The notes beneath the pieces were generated by a model. The model saw only the letters and a program-made list of their open reading frames with translations. It searched no databases and was not told the origin of the DNA. Of a stretch of DNA of 64,000 bases, positions 11,879 to 24,297 are shown in pieces; within the stretch, counting starts at the first letter, position 1, and every line of letters starts with the position of its first letter. The stretch comes from Glycine soja (lineage: Eukaryota; Streptophyta; Magnoliopsida; Fabales; Fabaceae), in contig NC_041006.1 of the NCBI RefSeq assembly GCF_004193775.1, positions 26,596,163-26,660,162 of the forward strand, read 5' to 3'. The translations under genes were made by a program, and so were the position numbers.

Positions 11879-14800
11879 ATGGGTGATCAAGAGGAGACAT
11901 AGGAACAGATGAAAGCCAACATGTCGACTTTGAAAGAGCAAATGGCTTCCATGATGGAGGCCATGTTAGGAATGAGACAACTCATGGAGAAAAACGTGGC
12001 CACCGCTGCCGCTGTTAGTTTGGCTGCCGAAGTAGACCCAACTCTCCTAGCTACCGCACACCATCCTCCCCCAAACGCGGTAGGACGGGAAAGGAACACA
12101 CTGGGGCACACCAGCAACCCTCATTTGGGATACAACTGGGTGGCTTACCACCTAATTACACGCCGCCAGTCGTGCATGATGATGCGGGTCATGTCTCTTC
12201 CCCCATCCTTGAAGGGGAGCCTCCTCGACAGCCCGACGAAGTCCATGAAGATCATCGAGAGTATGCCCAAGGGGATGTCGATTTCTACCCCCCGATCCCC
12301 ATCGAGGGGCCGGCACCCAACATATTGCCTCAGCACAACCAATATTCTTGTCCACAGAAGGACCACCCCTGACGGCGGAAGAAAGAAGGAAACTCGATCT
12401 CATCGAGGAGAGGTTAAGAGCAGTTGAAGGCTTTGGTGATTATCCGTTCGCAGACATAACAGATCTTTGCTTGGTACCGGATGTCGTCATCCCCCCAAAA
12501 TTCAAGGTACCTGATTTCGACAAGTACAAAGGGACGACTTGTCCTAAGAACCATCTCAAGATGTATTGTCGTAAGATGGGGGCGCATTCTAGGGATGAAA
12601 AGTTGTTAATGCACTTTTTCCAAGATAGCTTGGCCGGGGCCGCGGTTATTTGGTACGCTAATCTGGAAGCTTCCCGCATCCGTACTTGGAAGGATCTAAT
12701 TACTGCCTTCCTTAGGCAATATCAGTACAATTCCGATATGGCTCTTGATCGCACTCAGTTGCAGAACATGGTTAAGAAGGAAAGTGAGACCTTTAAAGAG
12801 TATGCTCAGCGGTGGAGAGACCTGACAACACAAGTGGCCCCTCCCATGGTTGAAAGGGAGATGATTACCATGATGGTAGACACCTTGCCAATATTTTACT
12901 ACGAGAAGTTGGTAGGCTACATGCCTTCCAACTTCGCGGACTTGGTATTCATCGGGGAAAGAACCAAAGTAAGGTTGAAAAAAGGGAAGTTCGATTACTC
13001 TCCTCCATAAGTACCAATGCTAGGAGAATCACAGCAACTGGGGCAAAAAGGAAAGAAGGAAATACCCATGCCATCACTTCGGCGTCCGCATGGGTCAAGC
13101 CTCTGCAGACCTCTCATGGTACCCATCAGTATGCGCAACATCATCCGAGCTTTTCAGCTCGCGCCGGAAACTCCTCCAATTCAGCACCCGTACAGCCTAG
13201 AGCACCCGCCCCCATCCAGAGGGAGGCCCCCCCAAGCTCCGGCTCCAACCACGACTCGCCCGGCTGGCAATGCCCACTATGGTGTCAGTTCCAACGCGAT
13301 GAAGAACTTTCCCCCGAGGCCAATTCTAGAATTCACCCCGATCCCAATGACGTACGAAGACCTCTTGTCGTCCCTCATCGCCAACCAAATAGCCGTAATA
13401 ACTCACGGGAAGATCTACCAACATCCTTTCCCAAAGTGGTATGACCCTGACGCAACTTGCACGTACCATGGGAAAACCCCAGGCCACCCCACCGAAAAAT
13501 GCCTGGCCCTTAAATACAAGGTCCAACATTTGATAGATGCCAGATGACTAACGTTTCAAGAGGATCGGCCCAACGTGAAAAAAAACCCGCTCGCCAATCA
13601 TGGAGGGGGAGCAGTTAATGCTGTAGAGTCGGATAGGCCGCTTAGGTCTAAGCCTTTAAAGGACGTGATGACCCCCAGGAGGTTTATCTATGAGGCCCTG
13701 CAAAAAGGGGGCGTAATTCCCCACGGTGGGCATGAAGAGGATTCTTGTTTGTTGCATCCCGGCGAGCTACATAACATGGAAACATGTTTAGCAGTGGAGG
13801 ACCTTTTGCAAAAGATGATAGATCAAGGCCGACTAGAAGTCGGCGATGAGGGGAGGGAAGAGTAGCATATATGTATGCAGTCCACAGATGAGAGAAGTTT
13901 TGGGAGGCCTAAACCTTTGGTGATATATTTCACCAAGGACGCAGCTTCACAAAAGCCCCGATACCCCTCGGTAGTTAAACATGTTCCTTTCCCATACCGA
14001 AACAGCCACGCAGTCCCGTGGAGGTATGCACCTCTAAGTGAAAGGAAAGAAGAGGCCACCGACATCAACTCGTTGTTAGCCAAGGTAACCAATATCACGG
14101 GGCTGAGCGACGTGACCCGCAGCGGTCGCATGTTTGCACCCCCCGACCTGCCGACTCAACCCGCAAACGTCAAGGGGAAGGCAAATGTGGTGGAAGAACA
14201 AAATGACAAAATGACCCTCACTCCGAATGAGGATATTCCAGTGAAAGGTCTTCTAGAGAAAATGGATGGTTGTGGCAAGAAGGAAGTGTCGCTAGAAGAA
14301 GCAAGCGAGTTTCTCCGCATTATTCAGTAGAGCGAGTTCAAGGTCATTGAGCAGCTCAACAAAACCCCGGCCAGGGTCTCTCTTTTGGAATTACTCATGA
14401 GCTCTGAGCCTCATCGGGCTTTGCTAGTAAAGGTCTTGAACGAAGCTCATGTGGCCCAAGATATCTCTGTAGAAGGCTTTGGAGGGCTCGTCAATAATAT
14501 CACCGCCAACAACTATCTCGCCTTCACCGAAGAAGAAATCCCTACTGAGGGGAGAGGGCATAATAGGGCTTTGCATGTATCAGTCAAGTGCATGGACCAC
14601 GTCGTGGCCAAAGTGCTCATCGATAACGATTCCAGTTTAAACATAATGCCCAAAAGCACTTTGGAGAAATTACCGTTTAATGCTTCCCATCTAAAGCCAA
14701 GTTCCATGGTGGTCCATGCCTTCGACGGCACCTGCCGAGAGGTTAAGGGAGAGATCGACCTCCCTGTACAGATAGGTCCCCATACCTATCAGGTTACCTT

Positions 14801-15484
14801 TCAAATAATGGATATTAACCCTACTTACAGCTGCCTTTTGGGGCACCTGTGGATCCACTCGGTGGGAGTCATTCCTTCTACACTTCACCAGAAGTTGAAA
14901 TTTATAGTAGAGGGACATTTGGTTATCGTATCGGGCGAGGAAGACATCTTGGTGAGTTGCCCGTCCTCTATGCCATATGTGGAAGCCGCGGAGGAGTCAT
15001 TAGAAACGGCCTTCCAGTCTTTTGAGGTGGTAAGCATTGCCTCCGTAGATTCCTTCTCTGGGCAACCTTGCCTGTCTGATACGGCGGTGATGGTGGCCCG
15101 GGTGATGTTGGGGAATGGTTACGAGCCCGGAATGGGTTTAGGCAAAGACAACGGCAGTAGAACCAGCATGATAAGTGCCAGAGGAAACCGTGGGAAGTTT
15201 GGGTTAGGCTATAAACCCACACAAGTGGACATAAGGAAAAGTGTTGCAGGAAGGAAGAGCGGAGGTCAAGGCTCACGATTAAGACAAGAAGTCGAAGGGA
15301 GCCCACCCTGCCACATAAGTAGGAGCTTTATAAGCGCGGGTCTAGGACACGAAGGCCAAGTCATTGCGATATGCGAAGATGATTCTCCGAGTGGGTCAGA
15401 TTTGGTACGACTATGCCCTCCTGGTTTCCGACTAGGAAATTGGCGAGTGGAGGAGCGCCCGGACATTTACGCGACAAGCATAAT
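11879..15484 (+). pseudogene. Gag-protease polyprotein of the Ogre-like element, with G-patch-like segment
   Basis: The start is ATG 11879 (MGDQEET), with a stop seven codons on. Frame changes near 12165 and 12365 lead into one frame kept to 15488, with stops at 13008, 13545, 13863 and 14328. The capsid (retrotransposon gag) core is at 12480-12990 (PDFDKYKGTTCPKNHL, FLRQYQYNSDM, FKEYAQRWRDL). A zinc-knuckle-like CTYHGKTPGHPTEKC follows near 13460. The protease active-site loop at about 14615 reads VLIDNDSSLNIMP, where D-N-G/D-T-G would be expected, so the third catalytic-loop residue is altered. A G-patch-like segment follows at 15100-15220 (GNGYEPGMGLGKDN, GKFGLGYKPT). Gag packages RNA and protease cuts the polyprotein; this copy cannot make either whole. 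Confidence 0.85.
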
Positions 15485-15665
15485 GTAACCCTTTGTGGCT
15501 TTTTAAACTCTACAGTTGGGCCTAGGCTTTAGAGTTTCCTTTTGTTAAGGCTTTATGTCTTTTGTTCCTGAATTTATAATACAAAGATCTTTCTTCATCT
15601 GTTCCTACATCTTTACCCATTCTCATCCATTTGCATGTTTATTTCTTTACGTTTAAAAACGCCAG
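15485..15665 (+). other. Putative intron between protease and reverse transcriptase
   Basis: The protease frame stops at 15488, and RT-frame sequence with acidic residues resumes near 15660. A GT at 15485 (aat|gtaaccc) and an AG at 15664-15665 after a T-rich stretch (aaaaacgccag) would delimit 181 bp. Ogre elements are known to carry a spliced intron at this position, which is the main support. The donor is weak and splicing is inferred. Confidence 0.5.
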
Positions 15666-18600
15666 ATCTGACGACGAGTCCCTCGAAGGTACTAATACCT
15701 GGGACCCGACCATCGATTTCGAGCAAGAAACGAATCAGACGGAGGATGAAGAGGACGAGGATGTGGGACTTCCCCTGGAGTTGGAGAAGATAGTCGCCCA
15801 TGAGAACCAAGAGATGGGGCCTCATCAAGAAGAGACGGAACTGATGGACTTAGGAACCGGCAATGGGAAAAAAGAAGTAAAGATAGGCACGGGTATGACC
15901 GCACCCGTCCATGAAGAATTAATAGCCTTGCTAAAAGACTACCAAGACATCTTTGCTTGGTCGTACCAAGATATGCCCAGTTTGAGTTCTGACATTATAC
16001 AGCACCGATTACCTCTAAATCTCGAGTGTTCCCCGGTGAAACAAAAACTGAGGAGGATGAAGCCCGAGACATCCTTGAAAATAAAAGAAGAGGTAAAGAA
16101 ACAATTTGACGTTGGTTTTTTGGCTGTCGCTCGGTACCCAGAATGGGTTGCCAACATTGTACCAGTCCCTAAGAAGGATGGGAAGGTGCGGATGTGTGTG
16201 GATTATCGAGACTTGAATCGAGCCAGTCCCTAAGACAATTTTCCTTGGCCGCACATCGATATCCTCGTGGATAATACGGCCAATTTCGCTTTGTTTTCCT
16301 TCATGGATGGGTTCTCCGGTTTAATCAGATAAAAATGGTGCCAGAAAATATGGAAAAGACTACCTTCGTCACCCTGTGGGGAACGTTCTATTATAAGGTG
16401 ATGTCCTTTGGACTCAAGAACGCCAGGGCAACTTATCAACGGGCTATGGTGGCTTTGTCTAAAACCGATTACATAATTGCCAAGTCTAAAACCGAGGCGG
16501 AACACCTTGTCAACCTGCGGAAGTTGTTCGAAAGGCTTAGGAAGTATCAATTGAGGTTAAACCCCGCTAAGTGCACCTTCGGGGTCAAATAAGGGAAATT
16601 GCTAAGTTTCATCGTGAGCCAGAAAGGGATAGAGGTGCACCCCGAAAAGGTGAAGGCCATCCTTGAGATGCCGGAACCCCGTACCGAGAGGCAGGTCCGA
16701 GGTTTCCTGGGACGTTTGAATTATATTGCCAGATTCATATCACAACTCACTGCTATTTGTGAGCCGTTGTTCAAACTCTTATGCAAAAACCAATCCGTCC
16801 GTAGGAACGAGGATTGTCAAGAGGCGTTTGGAAGGATCAAACAATGACTCATGAACCCTTATGTGCTTATGCCGCCAGTACCCGAAAGGCCTCTCATCTT
16901 GTATATGATGATTTTGGACGAGTCGATGGGATGTATGCTGGGGCAACATGACGAGTCCGGGAAGAGAGAGCGCGTTGTCTACTACTTGAGTAAGAAGTTC
17001 ACGGCCTGTGAAATGAATTACTCCCTGCTCGAAAGAACGTGGTGTGCTTTAGTCTGGGCGTCCCACCATCTAAGACAATACATGTTGAGCCATACCACCT
17101 GGTTGATATCCAAGATGGACCCGGTTAAGTACATCTTTGAAAAGCCTGCTCTCACAGGACGGATCACCCGGTGGCAAGTCTTGCTATCCGAGTTTGATAT
17201 AGTTTATGTCACCCAAAAGGCGATAAAAGGAAGCGCCTTGGCAGATTATTTGGCTCAGCAACCTCTCAACGACTATCAGCTCATGCATCCCGAATTCCCA
17301 GATGAGGACATCATGGCCTTGTTTGAGGAAAAACTAGACAAGGACCGGGATAAGTGGACCGTGTGGTTTGATGGAGCGTCAAACGTTCTAGGCCATGGCA
17401 CTGGAGCAGTATTGGTCTCTCCAGACAATCAATGTATACCATTCACAGCCAGGCTGGGGTTTGACTGCACCAACAATATGGCTGAGTATGAAGCGTGTGC
17501 TCTGGCCGTCCATGCGGCAATTGACTCTAATGTCAAACTGCTCAAGGTGTACGGGTACTCAGCACTGGTGATCCACCAACTGAGAGGGGAATGGGAAACT
17601 AGAGACCCCAAGTTGATACCCTACCAAGCCTATATCAAGGAGTTGGTTGGTTCCTTTGATGAGATCTCCTTCCATCACGTTCCCCGGGAGGAAAATCAAA
17701 TGGCGATGCGCTTGCTACTTTGGCGTCCATGTTCCAGCTAACACCGCATGGGGACCTACCATACATTGAGTTCTGGTGTCGTGGCAGACCCGCGCATTGT
17801 TGTTAGGTGGAAGAGGAATGAGACGGTAAGCCTTGGTATTCCGATATCAAGCGATTCATTGAAAGCAAAAAGTACCCACCGGGGGCTTCCGACAATGACA
17901 AAAGGACATTGAGGAAATTGGCAACCGGTTTCTTCATGAGTAGGAGCATACTATATAAGAGAAACCATGACATGACCCTCCTGCGATGCGTGGATACCAA
18001 AGAAGCGAACCACATGATCAAGGAAGTCCACGAAGGTTCGTTTGGAACACACGCCAATGGGCATGCTATGGCCAGGAAGATCTTGAGAGCAGGTTATTAC
18101 TGGCTCACCATGGAAAGTGATTGCTGCACCCATGTAAGGAAATGCCATAAATGTCAAGCGTTCGCGGACAATGTCAATGCTCCGCCACATCCTCTGAATG
18201 TCATGTCTGCCCCTTGGCCTTTTTCCATGTGGGGGATAGACGTCATAGGGGCCATCAAACCCAAGGCTTCGAACGGTCATCGCTTCATTCTCGTGGCAAT
18301 AGATTATTTCACCAAATAGGTCGAAGCGGCTTCCTACACCAATGTCACGAGGAGTGTAGTGGTCAGATTCATAAAGAGGGAGTTGATTTGTCGATACGGA
18401 CTCCCTAGGAAGATCATTACTGACAATGGCACCAATCTGAATAACAAAATGATGCAGGAAATGTGCGTGGATTTCAAAATCCAACATCACAATTACATGC
18501 CCTACCGACCAAAGATGAACGGAGCCGTGGAAGCAACCAATAAGAATATTAAGAAAATTATTCAGAAGATGACGGTGTCGTACAAAGATTGGCATGAGAT

Positions 18601-19082
18601 GTTGCCTTTTGCCCTGCATGGATACCGAACTTCGGTACGAACTTCTACTGGGCCAACACCGTACTCCTTGGTTTATAGAATGGAAGCGGTACTCCTGTTT
18701 GAGGTAGAGGTCCCTTCCCAGAAAATACTAGCAGAATCAGGCTTAGAAGAATCAGAGTGGGCTCAAACACGCTACGACCAACTCAACCTTATTGAAGATA
18801 AGTGCTTGATGGCCATGAGCCATGGGCGCCTGTATCAACAAAGAATGAAGAACGCGTTCGACAAGAAGGTGCGCTTGCGCAAGTTCCATGAGGGGGACCT
18901 TGTGCTGAAAAAGATGTCCCACGCTGTTAAAGATAATAGAGGGAAGTGGGCCCCGAACTACGAAGGGCCTTTCGTTGTGAAAAAGGCTTTTTTCCGGAGG
19001 GGCCCTGGTGCTTACCAACATGGATGGCGAGGAGCTACCTTTACCCGTGAGCTCTAACGTTGTCAAGCGATACTATGCTTAG
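15666..19082 (+). pseudogene. Pol of the Ogre-like element: RT, RNase H, second RNase H, integrase (broken)
   Basis: RT: PEWVANIVPVPKKDGKVRMCVDYRDLN (split over about 16135-16220) and FSFMDGFSG carry motifs 1 and A. The YVDD box is absent: the text jumps from ATYQRAMV to IIAKSKTEAEH at 16435-16500. First RNase H: YYLSKKFTACEMNYSLLER (about 16978). Second, Tat-type RNase H: WTVWFDGASN (about 17355), NNMAEYEACA, HVPREENQMA. Integrase: zinc region around HEGSFGTH...CHKCQ (18025-18160), then catalytic WGIDVIG, ITDNGTN and E in NGAVEATNKNIKK (18230-18550). A C-terminal GDLVLKKM motif is near 18895. Stops are at 16231, 16590, 16845 and 18317; frameshifts near 16300, 17703 and 18990. Confidence 0.9.
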
Positions 19083-19968
19083 AATCTGGGGCAATTGAGG
19101 AAGTCGCTGCATGTTCTTTTATTTTTGTGTATTCTTCTTGGTTTCCCCCAGGGATTCCTGTCTGCTGTAATTTTCTCGTCACAGTTTTTTAAAAGAGGAG
19201 AACATGGGATTGAGGCTTCAGTCCTCACTTTGTGCTTTAAACCGTGTGCAGTTTGTGATGACTTGAGCCTTTTCGCTCAATTCATGGGATGCCCCAAGCG
19301 CTTAATTAAAACTGAACCTAACCAGCTTTCACTAAAAAGATTGTCGCATTTGAAAAAGAGTTCATGCATACGCATACACATGCATATTTTGTTTATCTTA
19401 TGACAGGAGCAGAATCGTCTTAGGCAATGGTCAAATGTCGGGCCGGATCCAAAGGCGGAGACCAATCAAGGTAAATAGTAACGCGGCCACAATTTGTCGC
19501 GCAATGTCGTTTCATGCTTTCAGGTGCTTAGGAACGGACGCAAGTAGAAGCTAGGATCAAGATCGATAGATCGTCGTCCCATGCCCAGCTCTGGACAAGC
19601 GGAAAGCACCGCTGGGAAGCAGCCTAGTATCCTTTAAATTCCCAGTAATTATTACTATTATGTCTTTAAAGTAAATATTGGATGCCTAATCTACCTTGAG
19701 GGGGTTCGAGTAAGCGAACGCCGGCCCGTAGGAAGCCGTACTTATTTCTTCCCCAACAAAAAAAAATGCAGGTTAGCTCGCCTGGGCGAGCAACCCCTGC
19801 ACGAAGGGGGTTAAAAAGGGGGGAGGGGGAAGTTTTCTGCACCCAAAAACTCTCCCCCCCTCATTCAAAAAATGAAAGCTACGGGATTCACGAGTTTTGC
19901 AGCCCTTAGGTCACCATTTTTCCAAGTTTTTGATTCCATTTTATGCTATTATTCATCTACAACAAGAA
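19083..19968 (+). other. Spacer downstream of pol, no gene seen
   Basis: Between integrase and the extra ORF there is no recognisable product. A single copy of the LTR palindrome agctcgcctgggcgagc occurs at 19775-19791, far from either LTR. A C-run-rich stretch lies just before the next ORF (19820-19862). Confidence 0.6.
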
Positions 19969-21206
19969 ATGGCTCTGAAAAAGCTTTCCGCGAAGAGATC
20001 TAGGAGGGACACCGCGGCTGAAGGGACCAGTTCCGCCCCCGAGTTTGATAGCCACCGTTTCAGGAGCGCCGAGCACCAGCAGCGCTTTGAGGCCATCAAA
20101 GGATGGCCGTTCCACGGAGAGAGACGCGTCCAGCTCAGGGACGATGAGTACACAGATTTTCAGGAGGAGATAGCTTGGTGACATTGGACGTCGCTGGTGA
20201 CTCCCATGGCTAAGTTTGACCCTGATATAGTCTTGGAGTTTTATGCTAATGCTTGGCCCATAGAAGAGGGAGTGTGAGACATGCAGTCATGGGTGAGGGG
20301 TCAGTGGATTCCCTTTGACGCAGATGCCCTCGACCAGTTCCTGGGTGACCCGCTAGTGTTGGAGGAAGGCCAGGAGTGCGAGTTTAGTCAGAGGAGGAAC
20401 AGGGCCGATGGGTTCGACGAGGAGGCCATTGCCCAGCTATTATGCACACCGAGGCAGGATTTCGCCCAGACCGCTGCAGGGAGGCGGGTGAGGATCATGC
20501 GCACTAGCATGACCACCTTGACCTAGATGTGGATGACATTGCTGCTCAACAATGTCTTGCCTAGTGATCATAATTCCGACCTTCCTCTGCCGAAGTGTCA
20601 GCTGGTGTATGCCATCCTGACACGGATGAACGTCCATGTGGCTCAGTTGATTGCTGACGCCATCTATTTATTTGTAGGTATGCCACCCACCAGGCACCCT
20701 CTAGACCCGGATAAGTCTAACAGGGCCCTGGGGTTTCCGGCATTGATCACGGGCCTCTGTCAGTCATTCAGGGTTCCCGTCACTCCTAGCAAGGTGATCC
20801 GACCGCCGATCACCCGGGCCTTCGTTGAGAAGTATTGCACGCCTAGGAAGGCACAGGATGATGCACCTTAGGCCGCAGATGCACCGCCGCCACCTCATCA
20901 GCTGATCCCGCTGGGTCACTAGGCATGGAGCGTTATCTACAGCACTTGGTTCGCTAGCAGGCGGCCAACCACTGGGGGCAGGCACAAATACATGAGTGTC
21001 TCTACCAGCTCAGCCTCAGTCAGCAGGGGCAGGGTTTCGCTCCTTTTGCGTGCCCTACTCCAGAGCATTTTAGGGCTGAGGTCGCATGGCCCAAGGCCCA
21101 GGCAGGGGAGGCGCCTGTAGGAGCTCCCGGCGATGCAGAAGAGGCCCGTATGGATGAGGAGATGACGGACTTGCTCAGTTTCTTGGGAGGAAGCAGAGCC
21201 ACGTGA
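19969..21206 (+). pseudogene. Extra sense ORF after integrase; 'putative plant transposon protein' family, broken
   Basis: The start is ATG 19969 (MALKKLSAKRSRRDTAAEG). One frame runs to 20871 with stops at 20179, 20278 and 20524, then a frame change carries the last part (TPEHFRAEVAWPKAQ, EEMTDLLSFLGG) to TGA at 21204-21206. Intact length would be about 410 residues. Recognisable blocks are VLEFYANAWPIEEG, GQWIPFDADALDQFLG and MWMTLLLNNVLPSDHNSDLP, which I associate with the plant-transposon-protein domain found in extra ORFs of plant retroelements. Basic N-terminus and acidic C-terminus are visible. Role in the element is unknown. The copia env-like ORF at 49158 has the same layout. Confidence 0.65.
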
Positions 21207-22924
21207 CCGAGGTCACCGCACTTTTTATTGACAATTTGCTATTGACGTTTTTTTTGTTATTGTTTATATTGTTGTTGACATTACTATTTTCTGTTTTTGT
21301 CTATATGGTTACTAACGTTGCTGTTATTATTTTTGTTGTTTGGCGTTATGGCTCTCAGTTATTTCGTCACCGTCTTTTTTTGCGACTTACCATTTCGTGC
21401 GTTCTTTTCGCTTACCTTGTGGTTAGACGTAAGTAGGTAGTGTGCGCCCTCGTCCGCATGACCTTTTCAAAGAGAAAAAGAGAAAAAATAGAGGAAATGA
21501 ACAAATGATAAATAACTTAAAAAAGAAAAAAAAGAGGAAAAGGAAAAGAGAGCAAGTAAGAAAAGAAAAAGAATGAAGAAAAAAAGAAAATAAATAAAAA
21601 TAAAAAGTTTTCTAGCTAGAAAACAACATGCTTGTGAAAAGAGATAACTTCCAACTTTTCTTTGAAAAAAATTTCACTGATCATAACCAGTTTTTGAAAA
21701 AAAATGTGTATACACCTGAAGGGTGAACGTTGTGAGAATTTTCCCGAACACCCAAAAATAGACTCGGATGAATGCACAAATTGATAAAGAACATATTTTG
21801 GAAACACTGGGTTGACTAAAGTAGAAAAAATGAATCATGAGCCCTAGCATCACATGACCATAAAAACTTGATGCTTGAGTGCCCACATAGGTTCATGCAT
21901 GACCAGTTTTGCGTAAAATTTCCTAATCATCATTGTTGCATGTGTATCATGGAAATAATGTGAGACATCCCCTTTATCCCCGAACCGCTGGCCAAACCCA
22001 AACCCTGACATATGTCATGTCCAGTTGTTCTACAAACCTTAAGCCAAAATGTCAACTTACCATAAACCTTGACCCAGGGTGAGAATGTCCATCCTTGCTC
22101 TCGGAAGAAAACAAAAAAAAAAGAGAAAGGAGAAAGTTCCCAATCAAAAATCGGAAGAAAAAAAAAGAAAGAAAATTCCCGATCAAGGATCAAAAGAAAA
22201 AAGAAGAAATATGCAGAAAGGTCTTTGGACCAGACAACATCTGAACAAATATAGAGTTACCACCAAGTAAACAAAAAAAGAAAGGAAACCACGACCTAAA
22301 GTGGTCCTCTCCCTTTGATTGCCAACCAAAAATCCTGTGCGTCGGTGGCTTGTTCACCTCACACTAAACAAAAACAGAAAAGGAAAAGGCCAAGAACACT
22401 CAAAGCCAAAATTCCCACAAAAAGACACCATTCCCAAGGAAAAGTCCTATTGATCCATGATCGCGCATGCAATCTTTGATTTGATAAGAAATGATTTGCA
22501 AAATCAAGTCATGGCATATCTATGGTTCGGAATTAGGACGAAACACTTACCTGTGTGAGATTGATACACTATGAGTGATTTTCTTCTATTTTTGTCGAAC
22601 CCAGTGTTTCCTCTAAATGGTCATTTTGAAACGAAATGCTAACATCCAAAATCTCGTTTATGGTTACGAGGAAATTTCATCAACATACTTTCCTTCCCCT
22701 ATAGACACATTTGTTTTTCATCCAAAAAGCATATGTTGCTCTGATCAGTTGGAGGTTTTGTTTCTTTACTAAAGCATGTTCGCATTTTAGTGAAGAAAAC
22801 ACCGAGGCTATTTTAGTCTCACAAGTTATCCAGAACTACGTAGGTCTGAGTTCTTCATTGAGGATACGTAGGAGCAAGAGTCTCGCTTTTGTCGGCCGCC
22901 CCACAAATCTCTGTCATACTGACC
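21207..22924 (+). other. 3' non-coding region of the Ogre-like element
   Basis: A T-rich stretch (21225-21420) is followed by an almost pure purine stretch rich in aaagaaaaag (about 21465-21605), another A/G-rich patch at 22100-22210, and A-rich sequence to 22480. An 'aactacgtaggtctga' block at 22834-22849 also occurs in the LTRs (for example 8520-8535). No gene was recognised. Confidence 0.6.
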
Positions 22925-24150
22925 TTGGGGTCATGTGACGCGCAGAGACAAATTATGGTCATTCTGCGCCCTTTTGTCATCCAGAGGCAGCGGGCCCGAT
23001 GACATGTGGAGACAAATTATGGTCATTCCGCACACCTTTTTCCGTCCAGGCACAGTCGTGTCCGATGGCACGCAGAGACTAACGTCGTCTTCTACGCCCT
23101 TTTGTCATCCAGAGGTGGCGGGCCCGATGACACGCGAAGACAAATTATGGTCATTCCGCTCACCTTTTCGCCATTCAGACACAGTCGTGTCCGATGGCAC
23201 ACAGAGACAAATTATGGTCATTCTGCGTCTTTTGTCATCCAGAGGCGGCGGGCCCGATGACATGCGGAGACAAATTATGGTCATTCCGCACACTTTTTCG
23301 CCATTCAGACACAGTCGTGTTTGATGGCACGCAGAGACAAATTATGGTCATTCTGCATCTTTTGTCATCCAGAGGCGGCGGGCCCGATGACATGCGGAGA
23401 CAAATTATGGTCATTCCACACACTTTTTCGCCATTCAGACACAGTCGTGACCAATGGCACGCAGAGACAAATTATGGTCATTCTGCGTCTTTTGACATCC
23501 ATAGGCGGTGGGCCCGATGACATGCGGAGACAAATTATGGTCATTCCACACACTTTTTCGTCATTCAGACACAGTCGTGTCCGGTGGCACGCAGAGACTA
23601 ACGTCGTCTTCTGCGCCTTTTGTCATCCAGAGGCGGCGGGCCCGATGACATGTGGGAACCATTTAGTCCCGCACTTTTTTACCTTTGTCATCCAGAGGCG
23701 GCGGGCCCGATGACATGCGGGGAACCATCTGGTCCCATACTTTTTTACCTTTGTCATCCAGAGGCGGTGGGCCCAATGACATGCGGGGAAGCATTTGGTC
23801 CCGCACTTTTTCACCTTTTGTCATCCAGAGGCGGCGGGCCCGATGATATGCGGGAAACCATTTGGTCCTCCACTTTTTAACCCTTTGTCATCCAGATGCG
23901 GCGGTCCCGATGACATGTAGAGACAAATTATGGTCATCCGCACGCTTTTGCTATTTGTAAGACTCGATGAGTGATAAACGCGTCGAGACAAATTATGGTC
24001 ATTCTGCGCCGTTTGTCATTCAGGAGCAGCAAGTCGAGTGATAAATGCGCAGAGACAAATTATGGTCATTCTGCGCCCTTTGTCATTCAGGGACAGTAAG
24101 TCGAGAGGTGGGCGGAGACAAATTATGGTCATTCTGCGCCTTGTGTCAAC
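22925..24150 (+). repeat. Minisatellite with ~130-bp period (two ~65-bp half-units)
   Basis: Copies of 'gacaaattatggtcattc' recur about every 65 bp. A full 130-bp unit alternates a half ending in tgtcatccagaggcggcggg with a half containing cattcagacacagtcgtg; the same landmarks fall at 23201, 23331 and 23461. From about 23640 to 23880 only one ~66-bp half-unit type remains, with 'aaccatttggtccc' replacing the usual text; 23930-24150 has a third, shorter variant (tcattcagg...gtaagtcga). Tandem repeats between pol and the 3' LTR are known in Tat/Ogre elements. Confidence 0.9.
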
Positions 24151-24281
24151 CAAGAGGAAATGATCATTTTCAAAAAAAATTTCAGGTTCTGCTGGTAGGG
24201 AGATTGACCAGCCAAATGGTGTTTCGCTCGAACAAAATTAGTGTCTTATCTTTACTTCCCTTTTATCTCCAATAAAAGACA

Positions 24282-24297
24282 AGTAAAGAGGGGCAAC
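24282..24297 (+). other. Polypurine tract of the Ogre-like element
   Basis: The purine-rich aagtaaagaggggcaa lies immediately before the 3' LTR start at 24298, the standard place for the plus-strand primer. Confidence 0.75.

Noticed and set aside
21203..21436. 77-codon hydrophobic, membrane-like reading after the Ogre extra ORF
   Set aside because: It starts at GTG, has no early ATG, and its hydrophobicity follows from a T-rich stretch; no family motif.
23105..23553. Three near-identical minus-strand ORFs of 62 codons
   Set aside because: They are by-products of the 130-bp minisatellite period and have no start context or motif support.
22925..24150. Regular repeats that could suggest a CRISPR array
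   Set aside because: Units are contiguous 65/130-bp tandem repeats without unique spacers, in a plant retroelement.
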